A stretch of 64,000 bases of DNA from positions 31,785 through 95,784 of the forward strand of contig LNAC01001219.1 of the NCBI GenBank assembly GCA_002007465.1, given 5' to 3'. Under the pieces are notes generated by a model that was given only the letters and a program-made list of their open reading frames with translations, did no database searches and was not told the origin of the DNA. Positions 11,404 to 22,139 of the stretch are shown piece after piece. Position 1 is the first letter of the stretch; each line of letters begins with the position of its first letter. This DNA is from Ailurus styani (taxonomy: Eukaryota > Chordata > Mammalia > Carnivora > Ailuridae). Both the position numbers and the translations under genes were made by a program.

Positions 11404-12289
11404 TTCTTCACTGATTTCTAATTTCGTTATTTGCTTACTTTTTATTGCTTCAAGCTCGGTTTATTATTCACTTTTTAGTCTCTTTAAGGAGAAGCTTAAT
11501 TTATTGGTTTAATTAGTAATTAAGTCTCCTTTTCTATATCAGACATATCAGACATTTAAAACTCTACATTTCCCTTTAGGCTCTGCTTTTAGCTGCATCC
11601 AATAAATTTTGGTATGTAATGTTTTCATTTTCATTCAACTCAAAATACCTTCTATATTCTCCTTTGATTTCCTTTTTGTTCCACAGATTATTTATAAATA
11701 TATTGTTTAATACCATTTTTTTTATTTCTAAAATTTGCTCCTTTTTTATTTTCAACTTGATTCCACTGTAATGAAAGAAGATCCTTTCATGGACATTTTT
11801 TTTTAATTAATAATTTTAGTTTTTCCAAAGTGAGTGTTTCTCAATTTGCTGTGTGACCTTGTCAATTGCCTTTGTGCATTTCTAGAATTCAAAAGTACCA
11901 ATTTGAGAACTTTTCCAGTCTGATTGTTGCTTTGGGAGAGAGAATTTACCAAGCCATTCATTAAGCCATTATAGAAGCCCTTTGCTTCACGTTATTTTTG
12001 ACAACTTTTTTGTCTGAATTTCGTAGGTTTCTCATACATTTCCTCCCAGTTAGCTTCATGTAGTGATAACTATATCCAAAGTAACTGTAGACATATTTGC
12101 CAATCTGATTTATTTTCTTATACATCTCCTTTTGTGGTTGGTTTCTTGAAGCTACCTGAACCAACTATGAAAAATCCATCATTTTAACTTGCTCCTTTCC
12201 ATAAGTCACTTTGTTCAATAAAGAAATTGCACTTTTCCTTTGTGCTAAAAGTACGCTATTTAACTTCATCTGTTCTCTGGGGTGGTCTA

Positions 12290-12492
12290 GAAAAGTGATT
12301 GTCCTACTTGTTCTGTAAGGATCCATATTGTAAATAGTTTAGGATTTGTGGGCTAAATGGTCTCCTCACAATTACTCAGTGGTGCCTTGTACACTAAGGA
12401 GCCATAGGCAATACAAAATGAATTAGGGTGGCTGTCTTCCAATAAAACTGTATTTGCAAAGACAGTTGGTGGGTTGATTCTTGGTCTAGAAA
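12290..12492 (+). mobile_element. MER5A-type hAT (Charlie) DNA transposon relic
   Basis: The phrases 'ctgtaaggatccatattgta', 'gtttaggatttgtgggctaa', 'tcacaattactcagtggtgc', 'gccataggcaatacaaaatg' and 'tccaataaaactgtatttgc' follow the MER5A consensus order as I know it. Non-autonomous, no coding capacity, shared by placental mammals. Confidence 0.8.
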
Positions 12493-13573
12493 AGGTCACC
12501 TTTTTAAACTCTAATAATTGCCCACTCTTTGGAGTTTTTCTATTTGTTTTGATTGAGGCCAGGAAAAAAAGTAAATAATTATTTTGAAAATGAATAATTT
12601 TTTCAGTAGGGTGTCAGTATCAGATTCAATGAATGCTCTCTTTTCAAATACATTCCTTCATATCTGGAGTCTGTTTAGGACACATGATATTCTTTCCAAA
12701 AGATCATAGACAACGGTGTTAGCAAATGTTTTCTTTGCTTATAATGGATGTCTGAGTTTGTGGTCAGTTTTATCTGTTTTGTCATGTCTATTGCCTAAGC
12801 ACTAAACCAGACCACACATTTTCTTGTTTAACTGCATCATTTTCATCTTTAGGCAGTACTTTCTGCATTGAGTAGAATAATTAACTTTGGTTTTCCTCTG
12901 TGAAATAAATAAATAAAGATCTAAAAAAAAATAATAATTAACTTTGGTTTTTATAAATGGCAACTCCTATATCTCCATGGTTAACACAATGGCTTGGTAT
13001 TCCTCACTCCTGCAAATGATAATATGAGAATGTGTGGTTCTATAGTTCTCCTGGGCAACTCTCTTCAAAATAGTAACTCTGAGGACCGGGAATTTTTTGT
13101 TCTTCTGTATTCTCCATTTTTAGGGTCTTTGATCTTAGCTTTGTACCTAGGGAAGGAGTCAGAAAGTACTAGAATGGGAATGAGAATGAAAAAATATCAT
13201 ATGAAGTATTTTATTGTCAAAAGTATAAATGGTATATTTCCTGCTGTGCACATTTTATTGACCATAACTCAGTCACATAAACTTGCTTAAATGCAACGGG
13301 GGGGTGGAATGGAGACATGTAATTTCACTGGCCATTTAAAAATAGGATAATTATCTTGGGACATCTCTATTCTACACCAAAGAAAATACAAGTTAGAGGA
13401 ATTAATTCTTATGGGAATATTTAACAAGAAAAGCAGTGGAAACTTGAGGTCATGCAAAAGTTACTGACTAAATTTGGGACTTTAACAAAATAAATATTAG
13501 AGGGAAGAAATTACCTCTTGTGCCAATAAATTCAAATATTAGGTCTGATCATGCATATTTATGTTTTTTTCAG
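12493..13573. other. intronic sequence before the last butyrophilin exons
   Basis: Apart from the 38-bp SINE tail insertion at 12895 I see no repeat or exon. The open frame at 12994-13290 has no recognisable domain or splice context. The region is low in L1-like sequence compared with its left neighbour. Confidence 0.5.
12895..12932 (+). mobile_element. tail-only CAN-SINE insertion, 38 bp, sense
   Basis: The insert contains only 'tgaaataaataaataaagat' plus a poly-A run, the extreme 3' end of a CAN-SINE. It is bounded by a perfect 19-bp duplication, aataattaactttggtttt, at 12876-12894 and 12933-12951. Confidence 0.85.
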
Positions 13574-13600
13574 ACTGGAGAAAAGAGTTTTTCCAGGCAG
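13574..13600 (+). CDS. butyrophilin-family penultimate 'DW' exon (27 nt)
   Basis: Acceptor 'atgtttttttcag', 27 bases, donor 'gtgagt'. Encodes D-W-R-K-E-F-F-Q-A in phase 1; the last G joins the CA that opens the next exon to make Ala. The 224-bp intron to the B30.2 exon is the short final intron expected in butyrophilins. This segment links the cytoplasmic coiled coil to B30.2. Confidence 0.85.
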
Positions 13601-13824
13601 GTGAGTCAATCCATGATGGTCTAAGAGGGCCTCTACTCCTTATGCTCCAGCTCAATCTCAGGAGAAGTTTCTGGAGGGCAGTTGAAAAACTTCAGTGAGA
13701 ATATCTACACCTCCAACAGCCCCAAGATATCTTGGGCTAACACAGCTATCTCTGTTTCCAGGATCACTCTAATATTTTCAGAGAATATTATTCTGTCTTT
13801 CACAGGATATTATTGTCTTTGCAG

Positions 13825-14354
13825 CAAATGTTATTCTAGATCCAGCCACAGCCCATCCTGCCCTCATCTTGTCTAAAGAGAACAAACGTGTAAGCTGTGG
13901 AGAGAAGTCTCAAGATCTACCTAAGAACCCACAGAGATTTAACTCCCTTCCCTGTGTTCTGGGGCACCCAGTCATCACCTCAGGGAGGTGCTACTGGGAA
14001 GTAGACATCAAAGACACTGGATCCTGGGACCTGGGAATATGCAGGCATAACGTAATTAGGCAGGGGAGGATTTGTTTAAAACCTGAGGATGGTTTCTGGG
14101 CCATCAGATTTTATAAAGATGAGTACTGGGCACTCACTTCTCCAGAAATGCAGCTTACTCTAAAAGAGCACCCTACCAGAGTGTGTATTTTCTTAGAATA
14201 TGAGGATGGACGTATCTCATTCTATAATATGACAGACAAATCCCACATTCACACCTTCTCTCAAGGTTCCTTTAATGCATCTGTAAGGCCTTTTTTCAGG
14301 CTTTGGCCCAATGATTCAAAACATTTGACCATCTGTCCAGTGCCTGAAGCATAA
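13825..14354 (+). CDS. butyrophilin-family B30.2 (PRY-SPRY) terminal exon
   Basis: Acceptor 'tattattgtctttgcag', then 530 bases open to a TAA at 14352. It encodes about 176 residues. All three B30.2 signature blocks are present in order: the LDP motif (V-I-L-D-P-A-T-A-H-P at the start of PRY), the WEV motif (G-R-C-Y-W-E-V-D-I, about residue 60) and the LDYE motif, here L-E-Y-E in 'VCIFLEYEDGRISFYN' (about residue 130). The domain ends in 'LTICPVPEA', the usual I-C-P close, with almost no C-terminal extension. B30.2 in butyrophilins is the cytoplasmic ligand-binding domain; in BTN3A1 it binds phosphoantigens and signals to gamma-delta T cells. Upstream splicing at 13574 keeps the frame. The sequence looks most like the BTN1A1/BTN-like branch, but I cannot name the orthologue. 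No stop or frameshift, so the exon is probably functional. Confidence 0.92.
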
Positions 14355-14815
14355 CCCTTACTGTGGTCCTCCCCCTGTATTAGGACCATCCTAAGACCTG
14401 CATGTCAGTGTGGATTGAAGCATGAGTACATGACATGAATTCTCCTGTACCAGAAGCAAATTATTTTTTCTTGTCCTTTTCTTTGGTTCTCCCAAACATT
14501 TTATATTCTTCTAAATGACTCCCTGAAGGCATGATGCAGTCTGGAAAAGTGTGTGCTGCTTATGCTATGTTTAATGAAAATATATATACCTATAGAACAT
14601 ATAAACATTCATATAATATAAGCATATTATTAATATAAATGTACACAAGGAACTAGTGTGTGTGATTGCCCAAACAATGTTGAAACTTCTTTAATATCTG
14701 ACAATGGTAGGAATAAGGAGAATAACCTTTTATTTTATATTCTTTTGTATCTTTGGGTTTTGAACTATGTAAAGTAATATGCAGAAAAATAAAATTGGTT
14801 TCAAGTACATGAATA
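14355..14815 (+). terminator. butyrophilin 3' UTR and polyadenylation signal
   Basis: Follows the TAA. A canonical AATAAA at 14788-14793 lies about 435 bp downstream of the stop, with a T/GT-containing stretch after it. The cleavage site is inferred at about 14810. Ordinary AT-rich sequence with no repeat signature. Confidence 0.7.
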
Positions 14816-14999
14816 ATTGAAGTGTTCTCAGTTGTCTAATCAGTAAGACATTCATAGGGAAGCAAATATTTCCTAGTTTATCCCCCAATTTATGTTTTCC
14901 TTTCCATGAAATTCATCCTTATACTTTTTACTCTATTCATTCCCTTATGAGATACCGATTCATTCCTCTTTGTTCCTACCACCATTTACATTTTTACAG

Positions 15000-17280
15000 G
15001 CCATTTTATTAATTTACATGTAGTGAAATTGACTTTTTATAGTACAAGCCTGTGAGTTTTAACATTTTAGACACTCACGTGGCCACTGCTACATCCAAGA
15101 TACAAGATAAGGACACAAGTCCCTTTGTCCCCATAAACACTTTTATGTTGTTCTCTTGTAGTCAAACTTTTCATAAATACCCTACCTGGCAAAAAATAAG
15201 ATCTCTGTCCCTATGCTTCTGTATTTTTCAGGATGTCACAAAAATAATATCATATAGGATGTTATCTTTTGAGATTCCCTTTCATTCAGAATGAGACTTT
15301 TGATATTCATCCATGTTAATATAGGTATTAGTACTTCATTTCTAGTATTAGCTGAGTAGTGTTCTATTGATTGAATAAACCGCAGTTTGTCTCTTCACCC
15401 TCTGAATACCATTTATGTTGTTTCCAGGTTGGGACTGTTATAAATAAAGCTGCTTATAAATACTCATGTGTACTTTTTTGTGTGAACATTATTTTTCACT
15501 TCTTTATCATAAATATCTAAAAATGGAATTACTGGGTCATCTGGTAAGAGTGGTTCCAACCTTGCAAGAAACTGTGAGACTCTTTCCAGAGGAGATTTAC
15601 CATTGTGAAGTCCCACTAGAAATATATGAGAGCTCCAGCTTCTCCACATCCTTACCAGCACCTGGTACTGTCAGTTTTCCTTTTTTGTTTCATTTTTCCT
15701 TTATTATTTAATCTTATTTATAATAATTTTGTAGTGGTATTTCACTAAGTTTTTGCTTGAATTTCTCTAATGGATAGTAGACCATCTTTTCTTGTGCTTA
15801 TATGCCATTTGTGTATCTTCTGGGTGAAGTATCTGTTCAAATCTATAGTCGATTTTCTAAACATTTCAATAGACTTTATTTGAAGAGCAGTTTTAGGTTT
15901 TCCAAAAAAATGTGCAGAAGGTATAAAAAGTTTATATATGTATCCGCTCTTCCCTACACAATTTCACCTAGTAATGTCTTGAAGTAGTGCTTTTGTTACA
16001 ATTGATGAACCAGTTTGATAGATTATTGTTAACTAAATTACATCATTTACCTTAGACCCACTCTTTGTTGTACCTTCTATAGGGATTTTCAGAATAGGAA
16101 ATATGGCATTACAGTACCATACAAAATAGTTTTGCACTCCTAAATATGTTCTGTGCTCTACCCATTTATTCCTCCTCTCCTCCTTCTGAATTCTTGCAAC
16201 CCCTGATCTTTTTACCACTTTTATAGTTTTACCTTTTCCCAAACGTCAGATAGTTGAAATCATACAGATATGTGGCTTTTTTAGAATGGTTTCTTTCACT
16301 TAGTAAAATGCATTTAACGTTTTACCATGTCTTTTTGTGGCCTGATAGCACATTTCTTCCTATTGTTGAATAATATTTCATCATAAGAGTATACCATACT
16401 CTGTGTGTGTATCCATCTCTCCTCCTGGTGAAGGACATTTTGGGTCCTTCCAGTTTGGAGCAATTATGAATAAAGCCGATATAAATACTCAAGTGTAAGT
16501 CATTTGTGGACATACATTTTCAGCTCATTTGTAAATACCTAGGAGCATGAATGCTGTATCCTAGTGTATGACTATCAACAAAAAATTAGAGTTCCTTTTG
16601 TTTCATATCCTTGACAGTATTTAGTTTTAGATTTTCGCTATTCTAATAGGTGTGTCATGGTATCTCATTGTTGTTTAAATAACAAATTCCATAATGACAT
16701 GTGATGTAGGATATTATTACACATGCTTGTATCCTAATCATTATGAAAGATATAAGGTCTACGTGTAGATTAATTTTTTTTTTGCATGTAGATGTCCGGT
16801 TGTTCCAGCACCATTTGTTGAAAAGAATCTCCTTTCTTTATTGACTTGCCTTTGCTCTTTTGTGAAAGATCAGTTGACTACATATGTGTGGGACTATTTC
16901 TGTAAGTAGTCCATTTGAGAGGCATGTTTGTTTCTCATTGTTGAATTTTAAGAATTCTTTATATATTTCAGATACAAGTCCTTTGTTGGATATGTAATTT
17001 GGAAATATTTTTTACCAGCCTCAAGCTTGTCTTTTCATTCTTTTAACAGTATATTTTGCAGACAAAAGTTTGTATTTTAAGTTCAACTTATCCTTTCTTT
17101 CTTTTATGGATCATGATTTTTGTGTTGTTTCAAAAACCATTTGGCTTAAAAAAAATCAAAGATATTCTGCTACATATATTTTAATGTTTAACTGTTTAAC
17201 ATTTGTATTCAGATCTATAATCTATCTTGAATTAGTTTTTTGTAAGGTATAGAGTTTGAGTCAAGTTTACCTTTTTTGCA
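15000..17280 (-). mobile_element. old L1 3' regions, antisense, at least two overlapping pieces
   Basis: Two successive copies of the L1 tail theme: 'ctgggtcatctggtaagagt' and 'cacatccttaccagcacctg' near 15530-15660, and 'cattgttgaataatatttca'-like and 'agcaattatgaataaagccg' near 16360-16480. They are followed by ORF2-like 'gttccagcaccatttgttga' at 16802 and 'ttctttatatatttcagata' at 16955. Much older than the L1s right of 24 kb. The open frames here are shadows. Confidence 0.7.
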
Positions 17281-17573
17281 TATGGATATCTGTTATGCAA
17301 TGAATTGTGTTCCAAAAAAAGATATGTTAAAGTCCCAATCCCTGGTACTTGTGAATGTGACCTTATTTGAAAGTAGGGTCTTCACAGACCTTTGGAAAGA
17401 ACAATAGATGCATTATCATTATACAAAACAAACGACATTTTTATATTCTACTAAGGGGTAATTTAAAAATGAAATTAAATGCAATATAATTTAACAGGAC
17501 ATGAAAAACACACACCGCCAAATAATATATGTAACAAAGGATGTTATATATACAAATGGCCAATAAACACATT
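17281..17573. repeat. ancient interspersed repeat, family uncertain
   Basis: 'aattgtgttccaaaaaaaga', 'tgttaaagtcccaatccctg' and 'aatgtgaccttatttgaaag' form a motif series common in mammalian genomes, but I cannot name the family with confidence. Confidence 0.45.
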
Positions 17574-17589
17574 AAAAAGTGTTTTCTAA

Positions 17590-17910
17590 GGGCACCTGGG
17601 TGGCTCAGTGGGTTAAAGCCTCTGCCTTTGGCTCAGGTTGTGATCTCAGGGTCCTGGGATCGAGCCCCGAATCGGGCTCTCTGCTCAGTGGGGAGCCTGC
17701 TTCCTCCTCTCTAGGGGCGCCTGGGTGGCTCAGTGGGTTAAAGCCTCTGCTTTCGGCTCAGGTCATGGTCTCAGGGTCCTGGGATCGAGTCCCGCATCGG
17801 GCTCTCTGCTCAGCAGGGAGCCTGCTTCCTCCTCTCTCTCTCTGCCTGACTCTCTGCCTACTTGTAATCTCTCTCTCTGTGTGTCAAATAAATAAATAAA
17901 ATCTTAAAAA
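17590..17910 (+). mobile_element. CAN-SINE head-to-tail dimer, sense
   Basis: Monomer 1 (17590-17713) runs from the tRNA-like head to the CT-rich region and stops. Monomer 2 (17714-17910) is complete with its (AAAT)n and poly-A tail. One 16-bp duplication, aaaaagtgttttctaa, flanks the whole pair (17574 and 17911), and no piece of monomer 1 follows monomer 2, so this is not a simple nested insertion. Confidence 0.93.
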
Positions 17911-17926
17911 AAAAAGTGTTTTCTAA

Positions 17927-18420
17927 ATTTTTTTTATTACAATTCTAGGTAGCTAGTATACAGTATTAGTTTCAATTGTGCAATAAAGTGATTCAACAAT
18001 TCCATCCATCACCTAGTGCTCATCATGCCAAGTGCACCCCTTAATTCCCATCACCTATTTCACCCCTCCCTCCACCCTAATCCCTTCTGGTAACCATCAG
18101 TCTGTTCTCTATAACTAAGAGTCTGTTTCCTGGTTTCTTTCTCTCTTTTTCCCTTTGCTCACTTGTTTTGTTTCTTAATTCCACGTGTGAGAGATATCTA
18201 ATGGTATTTGAATTTTTCAGACTGACATTTCACTTAATATTATACTCTCTAGCTCTATTCATGTCATTGAAAATTGCAAGATTTCATTCTTTCTAATGGC
18301 TAATATTCCATTGTGGAATCTTCTTTATCCATTCCTCAATAAGTGGACAGTTGGGCTGCTTCCATACCTTGGCAATTATAAACAATGCTTCTGTAAACAT
18401 AGGGGTGCATATATCCCTTT
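17927..18420 (-). mobile_element. L1 3' UTR and ORF2 tail, antisense
   Basis: Poly-T, 'gtattagtttcaattgtgca', 'tagtgctcatcatgccaagt', 'catcacctatttcacccctc', 'gtaaacataggggtgcatat'. At 18421 orientation switches to sense L1 sequence. Confidence 0.88.
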
Positions 18421-18690
18421 AGTAAAAGCATTTAAAACCATGGTGAGATACCACTACACACTACCATAATGAGATACTACTATACACCCACCAGTAGATG
18501 GAATTAAAAAGAGTAACAGCACCAAATGTTGAGAGACTGTGAGGCAATGAGAATTTCCATACATTGATGAAAGAGTGTTTAAATGATACAACCGGTTTGG
18601 ACAATATCTGCCTATTGATATATGCCTATCTTATGATCCACCAATATCTCCATCAGGTATTTATCCAAAAATATGAAACATGTTCATGAA
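18421..18690 (+). mobile_element. L1 ORF2 tail, sense (inverted relative to 17927-18420)
   Basis: 'accatggtgagataccacta', 'aatgttgagagactgtgagg' and 'ttaaatgatacaaccggttt' are the sense ORF2 tail. Adjoining the antisense tail, this is consistent with a 5' inversion of one insertion, or with two elements. Confidence 0.7.
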
Positions 18691-19559
18691 ATGACTTGAT
18701 TTGTTTATCCAGAATATGTATACTTATTGTTCAATGCTATAATACAAAAACAAAAAACAAAAAAATACGTTCAGAATTGCTCACCCATAAAACCAAGAAA
18801 AAGAAACCTATTAACTGAACTTTAATAAATCTTTATACCTCTCCCCATTTTTAGCCTGAAAATTTATACTCAAAATAACATATTTAGGAATTTATTGGAT
18901 TAGTTGTTTTTCCTTTCAGTGTGCTTATATCATTCATGAGAAATTTGGTTAATTGTATTTGTTAGCATCTGTATTTTAGGGTTTTATTTTTTATCTTTGT
19001 TCATTTACTTTTAAATATACGAGGGAGTAGCATGTTTTCAAGCAGTCAAAACTGTACAAAAGGTGTATTAGGAGGAGGTTCACACCTTCCCAATAATTCT
19101 ATCTACACACAACACTCTTCTTTCCACTCTGATCCCACCACCTCCATAAGTAGTCATTTTGTTAGTTTCTAGTTTATCCTACTGTTCAAAATAAAGACAC
19201 AGCCCAAAATTTTGTCACTTAGGTTAAGGGCCCAAATCAGTAAACTAAGATTTAATACCTAACTTAACTATAGTTTTAACGTCCCAGAAATGCAACCTTC
19301 AGCCAGTTGACATGAAATTTTTTTGGTCAGCACTATCAAATTTACTGTTAGAGCCCTACTGTTCCCCTCAGGGGGTGACCTTGTCTAAAACAATGAATTA
19401 CTTTGTTAGTAATTTCCTTTTTTCCACTTCCTCTCTGTCTTTAAAAACTTTCCCTTTTTCTATAGCCTTTTGAAGCTCCCTCTACTTGCTAGATGGAATG
19501 GTGTATAATTTAATATTTATTTGATTGGGTTTTTTTGTTATATGACACATTTAGGGCAA
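18691..19559. other. no gene seen
   Basis: AT-rich sequence with weak LINE-like phrases near 19020-19190. No splice-bounded exon or recognisable repeat that I can name. Confidence 0.4.
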
Positions 19560-20900
19560 TGGTGGGATGCAAAATGAACTTCTGGCAGCATTCGGAAGCA
19601 AGGAAAAACACAGGCTTGTTACTCGCAAACCCGCTGAGTTCACTGTCTTTCTCCTGTTTCTGAGGGCTGTCGGTAAGCTGCCCTCAGTTCCGAGTTCTGC
19701 TCTTTTTGCATTCTAGTTCCCAGTCTAGTGGGCTTTCCTTTACAGGGCAGGTAAGCTTGAGATGGACGATGATTATGCTAGCAGCATACTGAGCTGTCAG
19801 TTCTCCCCGTAGCCAGCTGAATTTGGCAGTTTTGTCTGGACCCCAACTGTGCTGGCAAAAGGGTCTGCACAGAACCAAGTGCCTAACCTTTCAGACGACA
19901 ATTGCCCAGGTGGAAAACTTCAGCAAGTTTTCACAGGAATTGTCAATGGTATACACAGGGCCTTTTTGTGGCCAGGACACAATAACATTTCTCAGTTACT
20001 GCCAATAATTGAGGTGCACAATATTGTCTTATTTTGTGTGGTTAAAAGCTATTGCTAGTGGGCATCTCAGAAACCAAAAAGCCACAAAAATCTGTGGACA
20101 TAAGTTGAGTATTAAAGCCTGTTAGAAGGCTTGCCATCTCCAGAAGACTCTGTAATAGGATCAGTTGGTCACAGAATGGGTTACATTGACATTAGATCCC
20201 TTGCCAATCACAAAAAAACTTTTGTGTGAGACTGATGGAACTCCTACTGCTCTTCTCTTTTCCCTTTGAGTATTCACTTCACCAATTTTATCTGAATTGT
20301 TTTTTCACTCTGAAAAGACTACAGAACTATAAAAAAAGCCCAAGTTAATGGCCTTTCAAACACCCTCATCTCTACCTTCAAAAGGATGGTCCCCATCGGT
20401 GCCCCTCCCAGAGTTGAAGAAACAGGGTATTTCTGGAAAACTAGAAGGAGAGACTGGTAAATACCAGAACCTGCAGAAGATAGCCTGGAAAAACTGGCAG
20501 CCAGCATAGTGTGAAAATTCTTACCAGAATCAGCTCCTTCTGAATCTCTATCTGTTGTGCCCAGTCAAGAAAGGAAAATAAAATTTCATATTGTTCCACT
20601 GATTATTTACCTTTTCTCTATCAGAGATAGTTATTGCCTTCTCATTCATCTTGTTTTGTGTAACTGAGCTTGCCTTTCTTCCTGTCTGGAACATGCAAGT
20701 TTTTGGTTCTTGCTTTTGATCATCATTGGAAACGACTCTGCATTTTTGACTCTGCAAGGTAATCAATCTCCTTTGCACCCTGTTTGAAGACTCCTCTTAC
20801 ACCCAATGGGAGTTATTCAGCACTACCAGAAGTATTTAAAATTAAAACTGTGTATCTAGAGGAAAAGAAGCAAGTTGAAGACACTGTAGTTGGAGAAGTA
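19560..20900 (+). pseudogene. unidentified sequence, candidate decayed coding region
   Basis: Less AT-rich than its surroundings. From an ATG at 19762 the + frame is open for about 98 codons to 20058 except for one in-frame TAG near 19810; it starts M-D-D-D-Y-A-S-S-I-L and includes G-S-F-V-W-T-P-T-V-L. A second open stretch with a coding look lies near 20340-20480. I cannot name a parent gene, and no poly-A or duplication bounds it clearly. It may be an old processed pseudogene or simply L1 leader or unique sequence. Confidence 0.25.
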
Positions 20901-20989
20901 GATCAACCTATGATGCCATTTAAGTTACAACCCGTTCTTTGAAAAAATTAAAAACAACCTTCCGTATCTTATAAATGTTTGCAAAACTA

Positions 20990-22139
20990 GAAATGCAGCT
21001 CTGAAGTTTTAAAAATTAGGCACATGATTAAGATAAAACACAAGAGTACTGTGACACCTGGCAGGCAGACAGCTCAGACACAGACAGGATGAAGGCATGG
21101 ATCTGATGGAAGCCAGGCTTCTGTGAGTGCTTCTTGAACAGTGGTAGGCAAGAACTTTCTGTTTCAGGGAGGAGAGAGAGTGGAGGCAACACAATTTTGC
21201 CTCAAATCATCAACACTGACAGACTTCAGTGAGCAACACCGTGCCCCCAGTGGAGGCTGGAGCTACTTTTTTTTTTCTTTTTTTTTTTGGCCCCAGGGGT
21301 GCAGGTCTGTGAATCATCAGGCTTACACCTTTCACAGCATTCACCAAAGCACAAACCCTCCCCAATGTCCATAACCCATCCACCCTATCCCTACCCTCCC
21401 ACCCCCCAGTAACCCTCAATTTGTTTTGTGAGATTAGGAGTCTCTTGTGGTTTGTCTTCTTCCCCATCCCATCTTGTTTCATTATTTTTCCCTCCCTTCC
21501 CCCCACGACCCCCCGCCCTGCCCATCAAGTTCCTCATATCAGAGAGATCATATGATAATTGTCTTTCTCTGATTGACTTACTTCGCTCAGTGTAATACCC
21601 TCTAGTTCCATCCATGTCGTTGCAAATGGCAAGATTTCGTTTCTTTTGATAGAGGCTGGAGCTACTTATATGAAGCCCTGCCCCTCTGTGTCTTACAGGT
21701 ACACCTTTACTAGGGCAAGTCTTCCTGAGAATCAATGCAACAGCCAACCCTCCCATCAGAAGAGCAGCACAAACCCCTCACATGTACCAAGTCAACTGAT
21801 CATAAACTATTGCAAAGCTTCAGCTATAGGGGAAATAGGATCTAGCTTCCTTTACCAAGTAGTTCAAACACATAGAGTTCAAACTTGCCACATACTGGAC
21901 AAGGTCTAAACACTCCCCAATACAGGCAAGGAGAAATTCCTCAGAGGCCTGACCTGAGGGAAAGAACAGTCAAAACACAACATCAGAGTGCACACTCTGA
22001 AACAACTCCTGAAGCCCCAGGCCCAAGAAAGTATAGGACCTTTACTCAATATAGCTGTTACCCTCAAGAACAGGAATATAACATGCCAACAAACTGTTAA
22101 ATCCAGAAGAAACTTATAAATTCATAGAAACATCCAAAC
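20990..22139 (+). mobile_element. probable old L1 leader / 5' UTR, sense
   Basis: Phrases such as 'gggcaagtcttcctgagaat', 'cccatcagaagagcagcaca' and 'gcaaggagaaattcctcaga' resemble carnivore L1 leader sequence and directly precede a sense ORF2 fragment. Split by the young L1 at 21269. The assignment is my inference. Confidence 0.45.
21269..21651 (-). mobile_element. young 5'-truncated L1 3' end, antisense (copy 3 of 3)
   Basis: Poly-T then the same 3' UTR as at 8289 and 9842 ('caggtctgtgaatcatcagg'), extending into the ORF2 tail ('tcgttgcaaatggcaagatt'). Perfect 16-bp duplication gaggctggagctactt at 21253 and 21652. The reverse frame at 21391-21756 is L1-derived. Confidence 0.95.

Larger units (their letters stand above)
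7972..12280 (-). mobile_element. old L1 ORF2 body, antisense, heavily interrupted
   Basis: Long decayed L1 reading right to left. Recognisable ORF2 blocks include 'aatttatcagttcattttat', 'ttggctcttttgaaaatatc' and 'tcaactgggcctgggaattt', ending near 12200. Stops in all frames. Four later elements sit inside it: an L1 fragment at 8289, SINEs at 8945 and 11207, and an L1 fragment at 9842 with a gap. All of it lies in the intron before the last butyrophilin exons. Confidence 0.75.

Noticed and set aside
17579..17899. Open frame with repeated '[16 protein letters not shown]'-like text, also seen near 47186 and 53357
   Set aside because: These are translations of the CAN-SINE head on either strand, not proteins.
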